Origin: Hoylesella saccharolytica JCM 17484
GTDB taxonomy: Bacteria; Bacteroidota; Bacteroidia; Bacteroidales; Bacteroidaceae
DNA length: 60,396 nucleotides
NCBI RefSeq assembly: GCF_000614205.1
Contig: NZ_BAKN01000018.1
Location: forward strand, 1 to 60,396
Reading direction: 5' to 3'
Shown here: in pieces, positions 26,569-35,344 of the stretch
Position numbering within the stretch: position 1 is the stretch's first letter
Layout: each line of letters opens with the position of its first letter
Notes under the pieces: generated by a model
Told to the model about the DNA's origin: nothing
The model's database searches: none
Seen by the model: the letters and a program-made list of their open reading frames with translations, nothing else
Program-made: the position numbers and the translations under genes

Positions 26569-27485
26569 ATGAAAGTACTTATTGCTACTGAAAAACCTTT
26601 TGCTGAAAATGCTTTGAAGCTATAAAAGCCGAAATTGAGCAGGCCGGACATCAACCGGTGGTGCTTGAAGAATATACAGAACAACAGTCATTGCTCAATG
26701 CCGTGAAAGATGTTGAAGCACTTATCGTGCGCTCAGACAAAATAACGGTAGAGGTGTTGGATGCTGCGCCGAAACTGAAGATTATTGTTCGAGCAGGTGC
26801 AGGCTACGATTCTATCGACACGGTATATGCCAAGCAAAAGGGTGTTATAGTCGAAAATACTCCTGGACAGAATGCTAATGCCGTTGCCGAACTGGTTTTT
26901 GGACTCTTGGTGTATGCCGTTCGTAGTTTCTATAACGGTAAATCGGGGTCTGAATTAGGTGGAAAGAAGCTGGGCATATTGGCTTTTGGAAATGTGGGAC
27001 GTAATGTGGCACGTATTGCCAAAGGTTTTGGTATGGACATTTATGCCTACGATGCTTTTTGTCCGGCTGATGTTATAGAAGCTGCGGGGGTGCATGCCGT
27101 TACCCGACAGGAAGACTTATTCAGGCTATGCGACATCGTGACTCTGCATATTCCGGCAACCCCCGAAACTCGGCAAAGCATCGATTACGATTTAGTCAAC
27201 CTCCTGCCCAAAGGTGGAATTGTAATTAATACTGCGCGCAAAGAGGTTATCAACGAGCCTGAATTATTAAAATTATTAGCCAATCGCGAAGACATTAAGT
27301 ACATTACTGATATCAAACCTGATGCCGATGCCGAATTTGCAAAGTTGGAAGGTCGTTATTTCAGCACGCCCAAAAAGATGGGTGCGCAGACGGCTGAAGC
27401 TAATTTTAATGCAGGTGTGGCTGCCGCCAAACAGATTAACGCCTTTTTTGCTGACGGCTGTACAAAGTTTCAAGTTAATAAATAA
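26569..27485 (+). CDS. serA: D-3-phosphoglycerate dehydrogenase (apparent frameshift near the start)
   Basis: SerA oxidises 3-phosphoglycerate to 3-phosphohydroxypyruvate, the first step of serine synthesis. The long frame has VRAGAGYDSIDTVYAKQKG, the NAD-binding GILAFGNVGRNVARIAKGFG, and catalytic-site regions INTARKEVIN and PKKMGAQTAEANFNAG. The true start is the ATG at 26569, giving MKVLIATEKPFAENA. That frame then meets a stop, while the next frame continues FEAIKAEIEQAGHQPVVLEE. One extra T in the run at 26613-26615 joins the two into about 305 residues. The protein is the short type without an ACT domain. It is two bases from the next gene. Confidence 0.93.
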
Positions 27486-27487
27486 TA

Positions 27488-28741
27488 TTGTATATGGCTA
27501 TTATAAAACCATTTAAAGGCATTCGTCCTCCGAAAGGGATTGTCGAAAAAGTAGAATCCCGTCCTTATGACGTGTTGAATTCGGAAGAGGCCCGACAAGA
27601 GGCGGGTGACAACGAGATGAGTCTTTACCATATCATCAAACCCGAGATAGATTTTGAACCAGGTACTTCTGAGTACGATCCACGCGTGTATCAACGAGCC
27701 GCCGATAATTTCAAAAAGTTTATCGATAAAGGTTGGTTAGTGCAAGATACGCAGGAATGTTATTATATTTATGCCCAAACGATGAATGGTAAAACTCAAT
27801 ATGGCCTTGTCGTGGGTGCTTTTGTGGGTGATTATCTCAACGGAGTGATTAAAAAACACGAACTGACACGGCGAGATAAGGAGGAAGACCGTATGAAACA
27901 TGTGCGGGTTTGCGATGCCAATATTGAACCGGTGTTCTTTGCTTATCCAGACAACAGCGTGCTGAATGGCCTGATTGAACGATATGTCTCTATTGTTCCC
28001 GAATATGATTTTATTGCTCCTGGCGACGGTTTTCGTCATCAGTTCTGGATTATTTCTGACCAAAAAGATATCAATACGATAACCCAAACGTTTGCAGAGA
28101 TGCCTGCCTTGTACATAGCGGATGGTCATCACCGGTCTGCCGCGGCAGCACTTGTGGGGGCTGAAAAGGCTAAGAACGATGCGCAACATAAGGGCAACGA
28201 GGAGTATAACTACTTTATGGCGGTGTGTTTCCAAGCTTCTCAGCTGACCATTCTTGATTACAACCGGGTGGTAAAAGATCTGAACGGATTGTCAGCGGAT
28301 GCGTTTCTGGAGCAGCTTTCTAAGAATTTTATCGTGGAAAAGAAAGGAACGGACATCTATAAGCCAAACCGTCTGCATAATTTCTCACTATATTTGGAGG
28401 GTGATTGGTATAGCCTGACAGCCAAGGAAGGCGTTTTTGACGATACTGATCCTATCGGCGTGCTTGATGTAGACATATCGAGTCGACTGATTTTAGATGA
28501 AATATTGGGTATCAAAGATCTCCGTTCTGATAAGCGAATCGACTTTGTAGGCGGTATTCGGGGGCTCTCAGAATTGCAAGCGCGCGTAGACAGTGGCGAA
28601 ATGAAAATGGCTTTAGCGCTTTATCCTGTATCGATGAAGCAGATAATGGATATTGCCGACAGCGGAAACATCATGCCTCCGAAGGCTACTTGGTTTGAAC
28701 CTAAATTACGTTCGGGCTTGGTTATTCACAGTTTGAAATAG
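27488..28741 (+). CDS. DUF1015 family protein
   Basis: The 417-residue protein belongs to the DUF1015 family, with KPFKGIRPPKG near the N-terminus, SRPYDVLNSEEAR, a YIADGHHRSAAAL motif near residue 210 and a late SGNIMPPKATWFEPKLRSG. The family is widely conserved, often next to serA/serC, but has no established reaction that I know of. The HHR motif and the conserved acidic residues suggest an enzyme. No signal peptide is present. It starts 2 bp after serA (an internal ATG at residue 3 is an alternative start) and is probably cotranscribed with it. Confidence 0.88.
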   Translation: MYMAIIKPFKGIRPPKGIVEKVESRPYDVLNSEEARQEAGDNEMSLYHIIKPEIDFEPGTSEYDPRVYQRAADNFKKFIDKGWLVQDTQECYYIYAQTMNGKTQYGLVVGAFVGDYLNGVIKKHELTRRDKEEDRMKHVRVCDANIEPVFFAYPDNSVLNGLIERYVSIVPEYDFIAPGDGFRHQFWIISDQKDINTITQTFAEMPALYIADGHHRSAAAALVGAEKAKNDAQHKGNEEYNYFMAVCFQASQLTILDYNRVVKDLNGLSADAFLEQLSKNFIVEKKGTDIYKPNRLHNFSLYLEGDWYSLTAKEGVFDDTDPIGVLDVDISSRLILDEILGIKDLRSDKRIDFVGGIRGLSELQARVDSGEMKMALALYPVSMKQIMDIADSGNIMPPKATWFEPKLRSGLVIHSLK

Positions 28742-28770
28742 TGCTTATACCGCTGTGGACAGAGCTATAG

Positions 28771-29355
28771 ATGGCAGATACTTATTATACGATAAGCCAA
28801 ATAGGTGAGGGTAGCTACTCGGAAAAGCGCAGTAGGTTTATCGCTTACGCGCATCCAGTAGTTTCCATTGCCCAAATCAAAGAGCTGATAGCTGCTTATC
28901 GTAAGAAGTATTATGATGCCCGACATATTTGTTATGCCTATATGCTGGGCTATGAACGTAACGATTTTAGAACTAACGATGATGGAGAACCTGCTAATAC
29001 GGCAGGAAAGCCCATCTTAGGACAGATTAACAGTCATGAACTGACGGATATATTGGTTGTGGTAGTACGTTATTATGGTGGTGTAAATTTGGGAACGGGC
29101 GGACTGATGGTGGCTTATCGAACGGCCGCATCGGTTGCCATCGAAAATGCTAAAATAGTCAGTAAGACCATCAAAGCTACACTAACGTTTTCTTTTCCTT
29201 ATATATTGATGGACAAAGTGATGCGTATTGTGAGGGAAATGAATGCTGAAATCGTTGAAACGCATTATGATAACACCTGCGAAATCAAGCTTTCAATTGT
29301 GCTATCAAAGGTCGATGAACTGAAAGAACGATTAAGTAAAGCGGCCTTTGATTGA
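28771..29355 (+). CDS. YigZ/IMPACT family protein
   Basis: The 194-residue protein matches the YigZ (UPF0029/IMPACT) family, with SRFIAYAHPV, the DARHICYAYMLG motif, NDDGEPANTAGKPILGQI and VVVRYYGGVNLGTGGLM. The N-terminal domain is shared with eukaryotic IMPACT, and a small C-terminal ferredoxin-like domain follows. The bacterial role is not settled; binding to nucleic acids or the translation machinery has been proposed. It is 29 bp after the DUF1015 gene and just upstream of the tRNA-Ser gene. Confidence 0.9.
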   Translation: MADTYYTISQIGEGSYSEKRSRFIAYAHPVVSIAQIKELIAAYRKKYYDARHICYAYMLGYERNDFRTNDDGEPANTAGKPILGQINSHELTDILVVVVRYYGGVNLGTGGLMVAYRTAASVAIENAKIVSKTIKATLTFSFPYILMDKVMRIVREMNAEIVETHYDNTCEIKLSIVLSKVDELKERLSKAAFD

Positions 29356-29408
29356 TATTTTAGTCAATAAAACCAATGCTAATGTGTGGGTATATATAAA
29401 TTAATTAT

Positions 29409-29416
29409 TACCTTTG
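29409..29416 (+). promoter_or_regulatory. Predicted tRNA-Ser promoter -7 box
   Basis: TACCTTTG followed by CACACG fits TAnnTTTG and lies 14 bp before the first tRNA base. The tRNA therefore likely has its own promoter as well as any read-through. Confidence 0.6.
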
Positions 29417-29430
29417 CACACGCAAATAAA

Positions 29431-29521
29431 GGAAGATTGGCAGAGTGATCGAATGCGCTGGACTCGAAATCCGGTATACCCTCTTTGGGTATCGGGGGTT
29501 TGAATCCCTCATCTTCCGCCA
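29431..29521 (+). tRNA. tRNA-Ser (anticodon CGA)
   Basis: The acceptor arms GGAAGAT and ATCTTCC pair perfectly and are followed by discriminator G and an encoded CCA. The anticodon stem-loop CTGGA-CTCGAAA-TCCGG gives anticodon CGA, which reads UCG. A long variable arm (TACCC, TCTTT, GGGTA) is typical of serine tRNAs, and the T arm is GGGGGTTTGAATCCCTC. It directly follows a gene run that begins with the serine-synthesis genes. Confidence 0.97.
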
Positions 29522-29565
29522 GAGAAACCTTGCATACGGTAATATGCAGCAGATGGTTTCAAAAG

Positions 29566-29603
29566 AAAATCGTTATAAGTTTCACAACTTATAACGATTT
29601 TTT
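29566..29603 (+). terminator. Intrinsic terminator after tRNA-Ser
   Basis: A perfect 16-bp stem (AAAATCGTTATAAGTT with AACTTATAACGATTTT) closes a TCAC loop and runs into a T-tract. On the minus strand the flanking A/T bases could also stop transcription arriving from the GH172-like gene. Confidence 0.92.
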
Positions 29604-29665
29604 GATTTCTCCTTCTTACTTTTGAAGTGTTCCTATGCTATATGTAAATAGCCTTTTGGATAGGT

Positions 29666-31596
29666 TTATTCTATTCTTTCGAGGGTAACAAGGGTGAGGT
29701 CGAACCTGTTTCCGTTACCGTTCTTTTTGACGTGGAAGGTAATAGAGTTGGTTTGTGCTGTCAAATCTATATCACCAATATATACCGATTTCTTTTCTTC
29801 TTGTTTATCGCTTGAGGTTGAAAAGCGGTTACTCAGCTGCTTTTGGCGTTGCCATATTTCCACGTCGGCACCGCGTGGATGTGCCATGTAATTGAGTAGA
29901 AGTTTGTATTTTCCTTCGGGAACATCGTCGAGTTGAAGGCGTACAGTTCCTGTGCTGGGCGTTTCCATTGTGAGAGCGCGTCCAAAAATGGCGATGATGC
30001 CGCTACCCAATGTGATGTTGAAGAGCTGTGGGAAGTATATATGCGTCTTTGGAAGGTAGACGGTGCGCAGGCTTTCGGTAGGTTCCATCTTCCAACGGGT
30101 GGCGTATCTGAGTAGAAGAAGGCCAATGAAGTGTAAGCCACAGGGAAATCGTTACGTTGTCCACCGTGTTCCATACCGTGATAGATTTCGTTTTCATAGG
30201 CCATTTTATCGCTTAAGAAGAAACGATAACCGCCTGTTCTTGCCATTGGTAACGAGTAATCTAAGGCTCCATGCAATGGAAGACTGATGCCACGATCCCA
30301 TCGATCAAGTAGTGCATACCATCCACCGTTGAAGTAATCTTCAGATCCGGTTCCGTGAATGCGCATTTTGTTATCGATAAAGGTACTATCGTCGCCCTCA
30401 AAGAAGAGAGTCATTCCTGGGCGAAGTCCTTGTGCAGAGAGTATTGTTCCTACGTAATGCCCTTTTCCTTTGCTATGAAGGAAAGTGTGATAAGAACCTA
30501 TCGGTGTTTGTTCGCTACGCCATACACTATAGAATTTTCCTTCAGTGCTGGGGATTCGACGATTGGATGTATAGTGTACTTTTATCTTTGCGGTGATGGT
30601 GGGCTGATAAGTGTTACGTTTTTTATAAACCAAGCTGAGGCGTGCAGAGGCATCGAAGGGCATGGGTAGATAGCAATAGTTGGCTGTTTGTTGTCGACCA
30701 AGTAGCATACTACGCATGGCAGGCTTGCCATAAGCATATCCGAAAAAGTCGGCGAGTGGTGCATAAATCGCCTCGGTAGGGTCGTTATCCCATCGGGCGG
30801 ATAGAAGAATATCTTTGTTAAGTCCCTCAAAGGCTGTTCCGCCGTCAATCTCAAAGCCTGTAATTCTGCCACCTTTGTCGGATTGAAAGATGTCGACTTC
30901 TTCACCCGGATGGATGGTAACAGACTTTTCTGTTGTTTCCGCACCAGCCGATAGACCGCCTGCGAACAATTCTGCACGATAAGATGACCTACTCCAAAGG
31001 CTTGCCACAGATTGTAATAATTCTTTGTCTTCAGGCGAATAGCTAGTTGGAAAAGTCTCGACTCGTTTAGCTTTTAGGTTACGATATTCTATCTGGATGA
31101 ACTCGAGTTTAGGACCGTCGTAGACGATTTTACACGATTTCGCGTAAGTAATAGGTACGTAACAGAAGAAACCGCCTACTTCATTACTGCATAGCGGCTT
31201 GATAAATGGGTACACTTTGCCCGAAAACAAGTCGGAGAACTTAAGCTTCAGACTCGGCTCTTTCTTACCATCGAAGTAGAAGTAAAGCATGTTGTCGTTA
31301 GGTGTTGGTGTCCAAATGCGGTCGATAACACCAGGTCCTTGCATTTCGGCAAGCACCAGTTTACCCCCTTCTTTTCTGATAAACGAATATGTTCCATCAA
31401 ATCCGTCGTCGTTTCCGTGCTTTCTATCGTAGCTCGAAAAACTCTCCACGTAAGAGCCGGTGCGATATTCGGGCAGTCGGTGAATACTTTTGAGCAGTTC
31501 GAGTTCATTTGTCCAACGGTATGGGTTTTGTGCAAATGTAGCTGCCGGAACAAATAGGAGGCAGGCCAACGCTAAATTTCTTATAATTCTTGTCAT
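29666..31596 (-). CDS. GH172 (DUF2961) family glycoside hydrolase-like protein, apparent frameshift
   Basis: GH172 (formerly DUF2961) enzymes act on D-fructose anhydrides or D-arabinofuranosides. The protein starts with a signal peptide (MTRIIRNLALACLLFVPAATFA-Q). Family motifs follow, such as GPGVIDRIWTPTPND near residue 85, EVGGFFCYVPITYAKSC and HGTGSEDYFNGGWYAL near residue 420 with the conserved acidic pair. The frame breaks after SDTPPVGRW near 30097. One extra base in the GGG run at 30097-30099 connects it to KMEPTESLRT and a second jelly-roll that ends at 29666, for about 643 residues. It is the last gene of the SusC/D locus and is separated from the previous gene by a strong hairpin. 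Confidence 0.87.
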
Positions 31597-31630
31597 TACT
31601 TTTATCTTTGCTCTTAAAAGGTTTAAATAG

Positions 31631-31670
31631 ATACGCTTAAAGGATATAAACTACTATCCTTTAAGCGTAT
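31631..31670 (-). terminator. Intra-locus hairpin between the DUF4886-like gene and the GH172-like gene
   Basis: A perfect 15-bp stem (ATACGCTTAAAGGAT, 31631-31645, with 31656-31670) has a 10-nt loop. It starts 13 bp after the stop codon of the upstream gene. No long T-tract follows, so it may act as a partial terminator or an mRNA-stability element that lowers or separates expression of the GH172-like gene. Confidence 0.6.
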
Positions 31671-31682
31671 GAATGAAAAAAC

Positions 31683-33398
31683 TTATCTCAGGCGGTATCC
31701 GTCAGGTGTAATAATCATTGCATTGATACAGATGAAACCTGCCCACTGCGTGTTCATCGATCCTATGCTGAGTTCGATATCTATCGTTCCGTCGTCTTTA
31801 GGGCTGATACCTTGTATAACAGCCATCTTATTGGTGTTGTTGTCAGTTACCAATTCAGCCTCTCCTTCGTTCTTTCCAATTACGTGATATTTGGTTCCTG
31901 TATTGGTGTCGTTGATAGAACCATAGAAATAGAAGCTGTACTTCAGGTCTTTATTGAGGTACGAAAGTTTGAATGTGCCTTTCGGAAACCCTTTTTTACT
32001 ATCACAAAAGAACATATCCGTGCACGCTGTTGATGGAAATCCCAATGTATTGGTTAAGGTAGGACGTACCAAACCTTTATCAGGCAGAGTGAAACGCGAA
32101 GTTACAGCCAGTCCGAAGTAGGTACTGTTACCTGCTGAATCTAAGAGATTAACAAGCGGAGCCGCTTTACTGTGCTTATAATTGTTGAATGGTGCGGGCG
32201 ACTCAAGGGTTCCGAAGTCGATGTAAATAGGACATTTGAGAATGAATTCATTGGGTCCTTTGTCTTTAAAGTCTGTGAGTTCGGTCACTACTTGCATGTT
32301 TGTAACGGCTGCTTGTGCTGCTGTTTTGGCCAGCTTATTGTCATAAGCGGATAGTGAAGGCTGGAGATAACTCAACGTTGACACATCCATATCGAAGAGT
32401 GTGGCATACCATGTAAGGGCGGCAATGTAGCGTCCGGTGTTCATATTAAGATTGATGTCATCGCGCAAAACCTCTTCTGCCCAATACGATGTACGCCCGT
32501 TTTGTATGGCTGTTCCTACGGGTACAACCTTGTCTACCTTATCTTTTGCAGCCTCTGTTGCTGTTGCAATAGCATTAAACATTTTGAGCTGATTCTTCTC
32601 ATAGGTTGCAAATCCGGTTGCAGATGTAGTTTTTGCGTAAGCCCAAGGCTCATGGAGCAGTATTTTAAGTTTGGGATTGGTACCCCATGATCTGAGCTTA
32701 TTGACGATGTCAGACAGGTACCGATTGTATCCGTAAGCAATTCCGGCAGAGTCTGTAGATTCTTCAATGGCTATGAAATCCCAGTTCTCTTGGTTGACGA
32801 TATCTCTTATTTTCTTTTCTGTTTGATTATTGATGGTTCCGTCTTGAGCAATTCTTTTGTAAGTATAAACAGCCTTCTCGTTTTTGATATTTGCTAAATG
32901 GTCTTTTAGCGAGGCATTATCGGTGAAGATATTGCATATCACCAACGGTTTGTTAGTTGCCGAGGCAATCTTTGTAAGCATATCCGTATTCGAGTCGTCT
33001 GCCCTTCCACTACCAATGGTAAGTAGCCGTATAGCCGGTGTTTGTTGTGATACGTTGAGGTCGGCATAATACTTTAACTTATGGTCTTGCGTTTCAACTT
33101 TAATGGTAGTCTTACCAGGTGTCAAGGCCTTGAGCAGACTTTGGGTACTACCTGTTCCTTCAATGGACGCTATGCCAGCATCGGCTACGCTCCATTGCAA
33201 CTGATAACTCTTTCCGTCTAAGGTGTCTACCGATGCTCTGACAATATATTCTTCGCCAACATTTAAGTTGATGGTGGTGTTGTCTATGCGTACAAAGCGA
33301 CTTACATCGGGTGTAACGTTCTCCTCATTTGCACACGATGAGAAAGCTAAACACCCCAGTATAAAGAGGTAATAAATCTTGCTGACAATCTGTTTCAT
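31683..33398 (-). CDS. DUF4886-like (SGNH-fold) lipoprotein with an Ig-like domain, probably non-catalytic
   Basis: The 571-residue protein is a lipoprotein (AFSSC, Cys22). Residues about 35-120 resemble a bacterial Ig-like domain (NLNVGEEYIVRASV, TPGKTTIKVETQD). Residues about 125-365 resemble the DUF4886/SGNH fold, with WDFIAIEESTDSAG, LLHEPWAYAK and GRYIAALTWYATLF. The usual nucleophile motif (GNSFS) reads GSGRADDS, and the usual Asp-x-x-His reads DDIN, so both Ser and His seem lost. A C-terminal beta-rich domain follows (IYIDFGT, PFNNY). It is the gene after susD, the place where surface glycan-binding proteins are usually found, and a binding role is my inference. Confidence 0.7.
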   Translation of the reverse strand: MKQIVSKIYYLFILGCLAFSSCANEENVTPDVSRFVRIDNTTINLNVGEEYIVRASVDTLDGKSYQLQWSVADAGIASIEGTGSTQSLLKALTPGKTTIKVETQDHKLKYYADLNVSQQTPAIRLLTIGSGRADDSNTDMLTKIASATNKPLVICNIFTDNASLKDHLANIKNEKAVYTYKRIAQDGTINNQTEKKIRDIVNQENWDFIAIEESTDSAGIAYGYNRYLSDIVNKLRSWGTNPKLKILLHEPWAYAKTTSATGFATYEKNQLKMFNAIATATEAAKDKVDKVVPVGTAIQNGRTSYWAEEVLRDDINLNMNTGRYIAALTWYATLFDMDVSTLSYLQPSLSAYDNKLAKTAAQAAVTNMQVVTELTDFKDKGPNEFILKCPIYIDFGTLESPAPFNNYKHSKAAPLVNLLDSAGNSTYFGLAVTSRFTLPDKGLVRPTLTNTLGFPSTACTDMFFCDSKKGFPKGTFKLSYLNKDLKYSFYFYGSINDTNTGTKYHVIGKNEGEAELVTDNNTNKMAVIQGISPKDDGTIDIELSIGSMNTQWAGFICINAMIITPDGYRLR

Positions 33399-33409
33399 AA
33401 TCTTTCTTA

Positions 33410-35332
33410 TTAATATCCGGTGGCTTGTCTTAAGTTAACATTGATGTCTATCTGAGCTTGCGGTACCGGCATGAGATACATTTTCTTGGTAAATGTGCGT
33501 GATTTCCAATAAACGCGCTTGTAATAAGCATTGGGATCATTCACGTCATCACTTGCTACAGAACCATTTCTGTTCATTCCCCAGTAGCTCTGATTTAGAT
33601 ATTGCTCTGCCAATTTCCAACGCCGCAGGTCTTCAATTCTTATTCCTTCACAATTAAACTCTATGCGACGTTCTCGTTGAATGGCAGCTCGCATCTCCTC
33701 TTTGCTCATACCTGAACTTAAATCTGGTATTCCTGCGCGCTTACGAATCAGGTTAACATATTTGTAAACATTAGCATCGGGACTGCTCATCGATTCGTTC
33801 AACGCCTCTGCATAACCTAAATAAGCTTCCGCAAGTCTGTAAAGGATACCCGGTTGGTAATTATGTTTACCTTCGCGAGGAAAGACATCCAACGACACTT
33901 GCTTACGTATATTATAGCCGGTCCACGGAGAATCGAAAGTTTTATCTGCATCTGCTCCGGCTCCTTGCAGGTTATTTACCTTTCTGTTAGCCACGCCCAT
34001 CCATTCATTATTAAAGATGACAGATACATAAAAGCGGGGTTCACGATTGCAATACATGTTATAGGTGCCCGACAAAGTTACGGGACTATTGCCTGTGGCT
34101 GCATTATATAGCGATTTAGGCCCACCTCCCGGCCATTGGGTATGCCGCATTTCGTTATCTGAAGAGAATCCTCTTTCCGTGTATCCTGATGCTGTATTGA
34201 TAATGGGCGATCCGTCGCCATTGTATCCCAGGATAGGTTGCTCACCATTAGACATAAAGAAAGCATCAACCAGCTCTTGGGTCATGTTTAACGCAGCATT
34301 ACCTCCGATACCCTTAGGAAGGCGATGACTTTGCCATGATTTTAAGTCTTTGTTTTCCGGTCTGCCGAATATAATCTCTTTGTTTCCATCTGAAAACCGT
34401 TTCAAAGACATATTATAATACGACATAAATGGGTCAATGGAATTGTCGGAGTTGTATTCTTGATATAGTTGATAACCCGCAGCCTCTGCTGTAGTTATCA
34501 AATCTTTATGCGCTTCAGCAGCTCTTGCCCATTTATCTTGCGAATAAGTGGGGTTGATTAAGTTTTCACCGCTTTTGTTTTTCCAGTCGGCATAGTCTGT
34601 ATTCCCATTGAATAGCGGACTGGCCGCAAATAATAATGTCTTGGCTCTTATAGCTAAAGCCATCACTGAAGTAGCCCTTCCCCAGTCCTGATTGTTCTCA
34701 TATACTGCAGGCAGATGTCTTGACACCTCCAACATCTCTTTATCTATCCAGTTAACGATACTGTCATAAGGCGTTTGTTCAGTCATTAATTCTTCCGGAC
34801 TCGAGTTTGTGTCATACAGTTTGTTGGGTGCAAAGGGAACTGCTCCATAGGTTTGGGCCATCAGTGAATAATAATAGGCGATGAGAAATCTTACTTCATA
34901 CTTCATCTGATCTACATATTCTTCTGTTAGACCTTCTCCCGGCAGCACCCTTACTCTGTTTAAAAAGATCAAACCTGTACGAATACGCTTGGGTAATTCT
35001 ACCCAATAGTTCGGATTCCATGAAGATACCGGACTCCAATTGCCTGTTGTGAAAGCGTATGCATTTGCCCAACCGTATGGCGTCCATTCATTAGGTATCA
35101 CCATATCATCACTCATCAGGTTGTAGCCTTCATCTCTCATATATCCCCAAATGGGACTTGGAATTGACGAATAAACGCTTGCTAACCAGTCTTCAGTTCG
35201 TATTTTATCGGAAAAGATCATTTCTATGGTTAGCTGATCGTCGGGTTCTTTGTCAAGGTAGTTACACCCAGCAGTGAGCGAAATTCCTCCGATTGCTATC
35301 CCTATTCCTAATATATATTGAATGATTTTCAT
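33410..35332 (-). CDS. SusD/RagB family surface glycan-binding lipoprotein
   Basis: SusD-like proteins are outer-membrane lipoproteins that form the lid of a SusC-like channel and bind oligosaccharides at the cell surface. The 640-residue protein has a lipobox (TAGC, Cys23) followed by NYLDKEPDDQLT. TPR-like helices such as YVDQMKYEVRFLIAYYYSLM are present, and the SusD C-terminal region includes MRAAIQRERRIEFNCEG, IRIEDLRRWK and LMPVPQAQIDINVNL. Ligand-site residues cannot be picked out by eye. It lies 12 bp after the SusC-like gene, as is usual for these pairs. Confidence 0.96.
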   Translation of the reverse strand: MKIIQYILGIGIAIGGISLTAGCNYLDKEPDDQLTIEMIFSDKIRTEDWLASVYSSIPSPIWGYMRDEGYNLMSDDMVIPNEWTPYGWANAYAFTTGNWSPVSSWNPNYWVELPKRIRTGLIFLNRVRVLPGEGLTEEYVDQMKYEVRFLIAYYYSLMAQTYGAVPFAPNKLYDTNSSPEELMTEQTPYDSIVNWIDKEMLEVSRHLPAVYENNQDWGRATSVMALAIRAKTLLFAASPLFNGNTDYADWKNKSGENLINPTYSQDKWARAAEAHKDLITTAEAAGYQLYQEYNSDNSIDPFMSYYNMSLKRFSDGNKEIIFGRPENKDLKSWQSHRLPKGIGGNAALNMTQELVDAFFMSNGEQPILGYNGDGSPIINTASGYTERGFSSDNEMRHTQWPGGGPKSLYNAATGNSPVTLSGTYNMYCNREPRFYVSVIFNNEWMGVANRKVNNLQGAGADADKTFDSPWTGYNIRKQVSLDVFPREGKHNYQPGILYRLAEAYLGYAEALNESMSSPDANVYKYVNLIRKRAGIPDLSSGMSKEEMRAAIQRERRIEFNCEGIRIEDLRRWKLAEQYLNQSYWGMNRNGSVASDDVNDPNAYYKRVYWKSRTFTKKMYLMPVPQAQIDINVNLRQATGY

Positions 35333-35344
35333 AATCCTTGCTGT

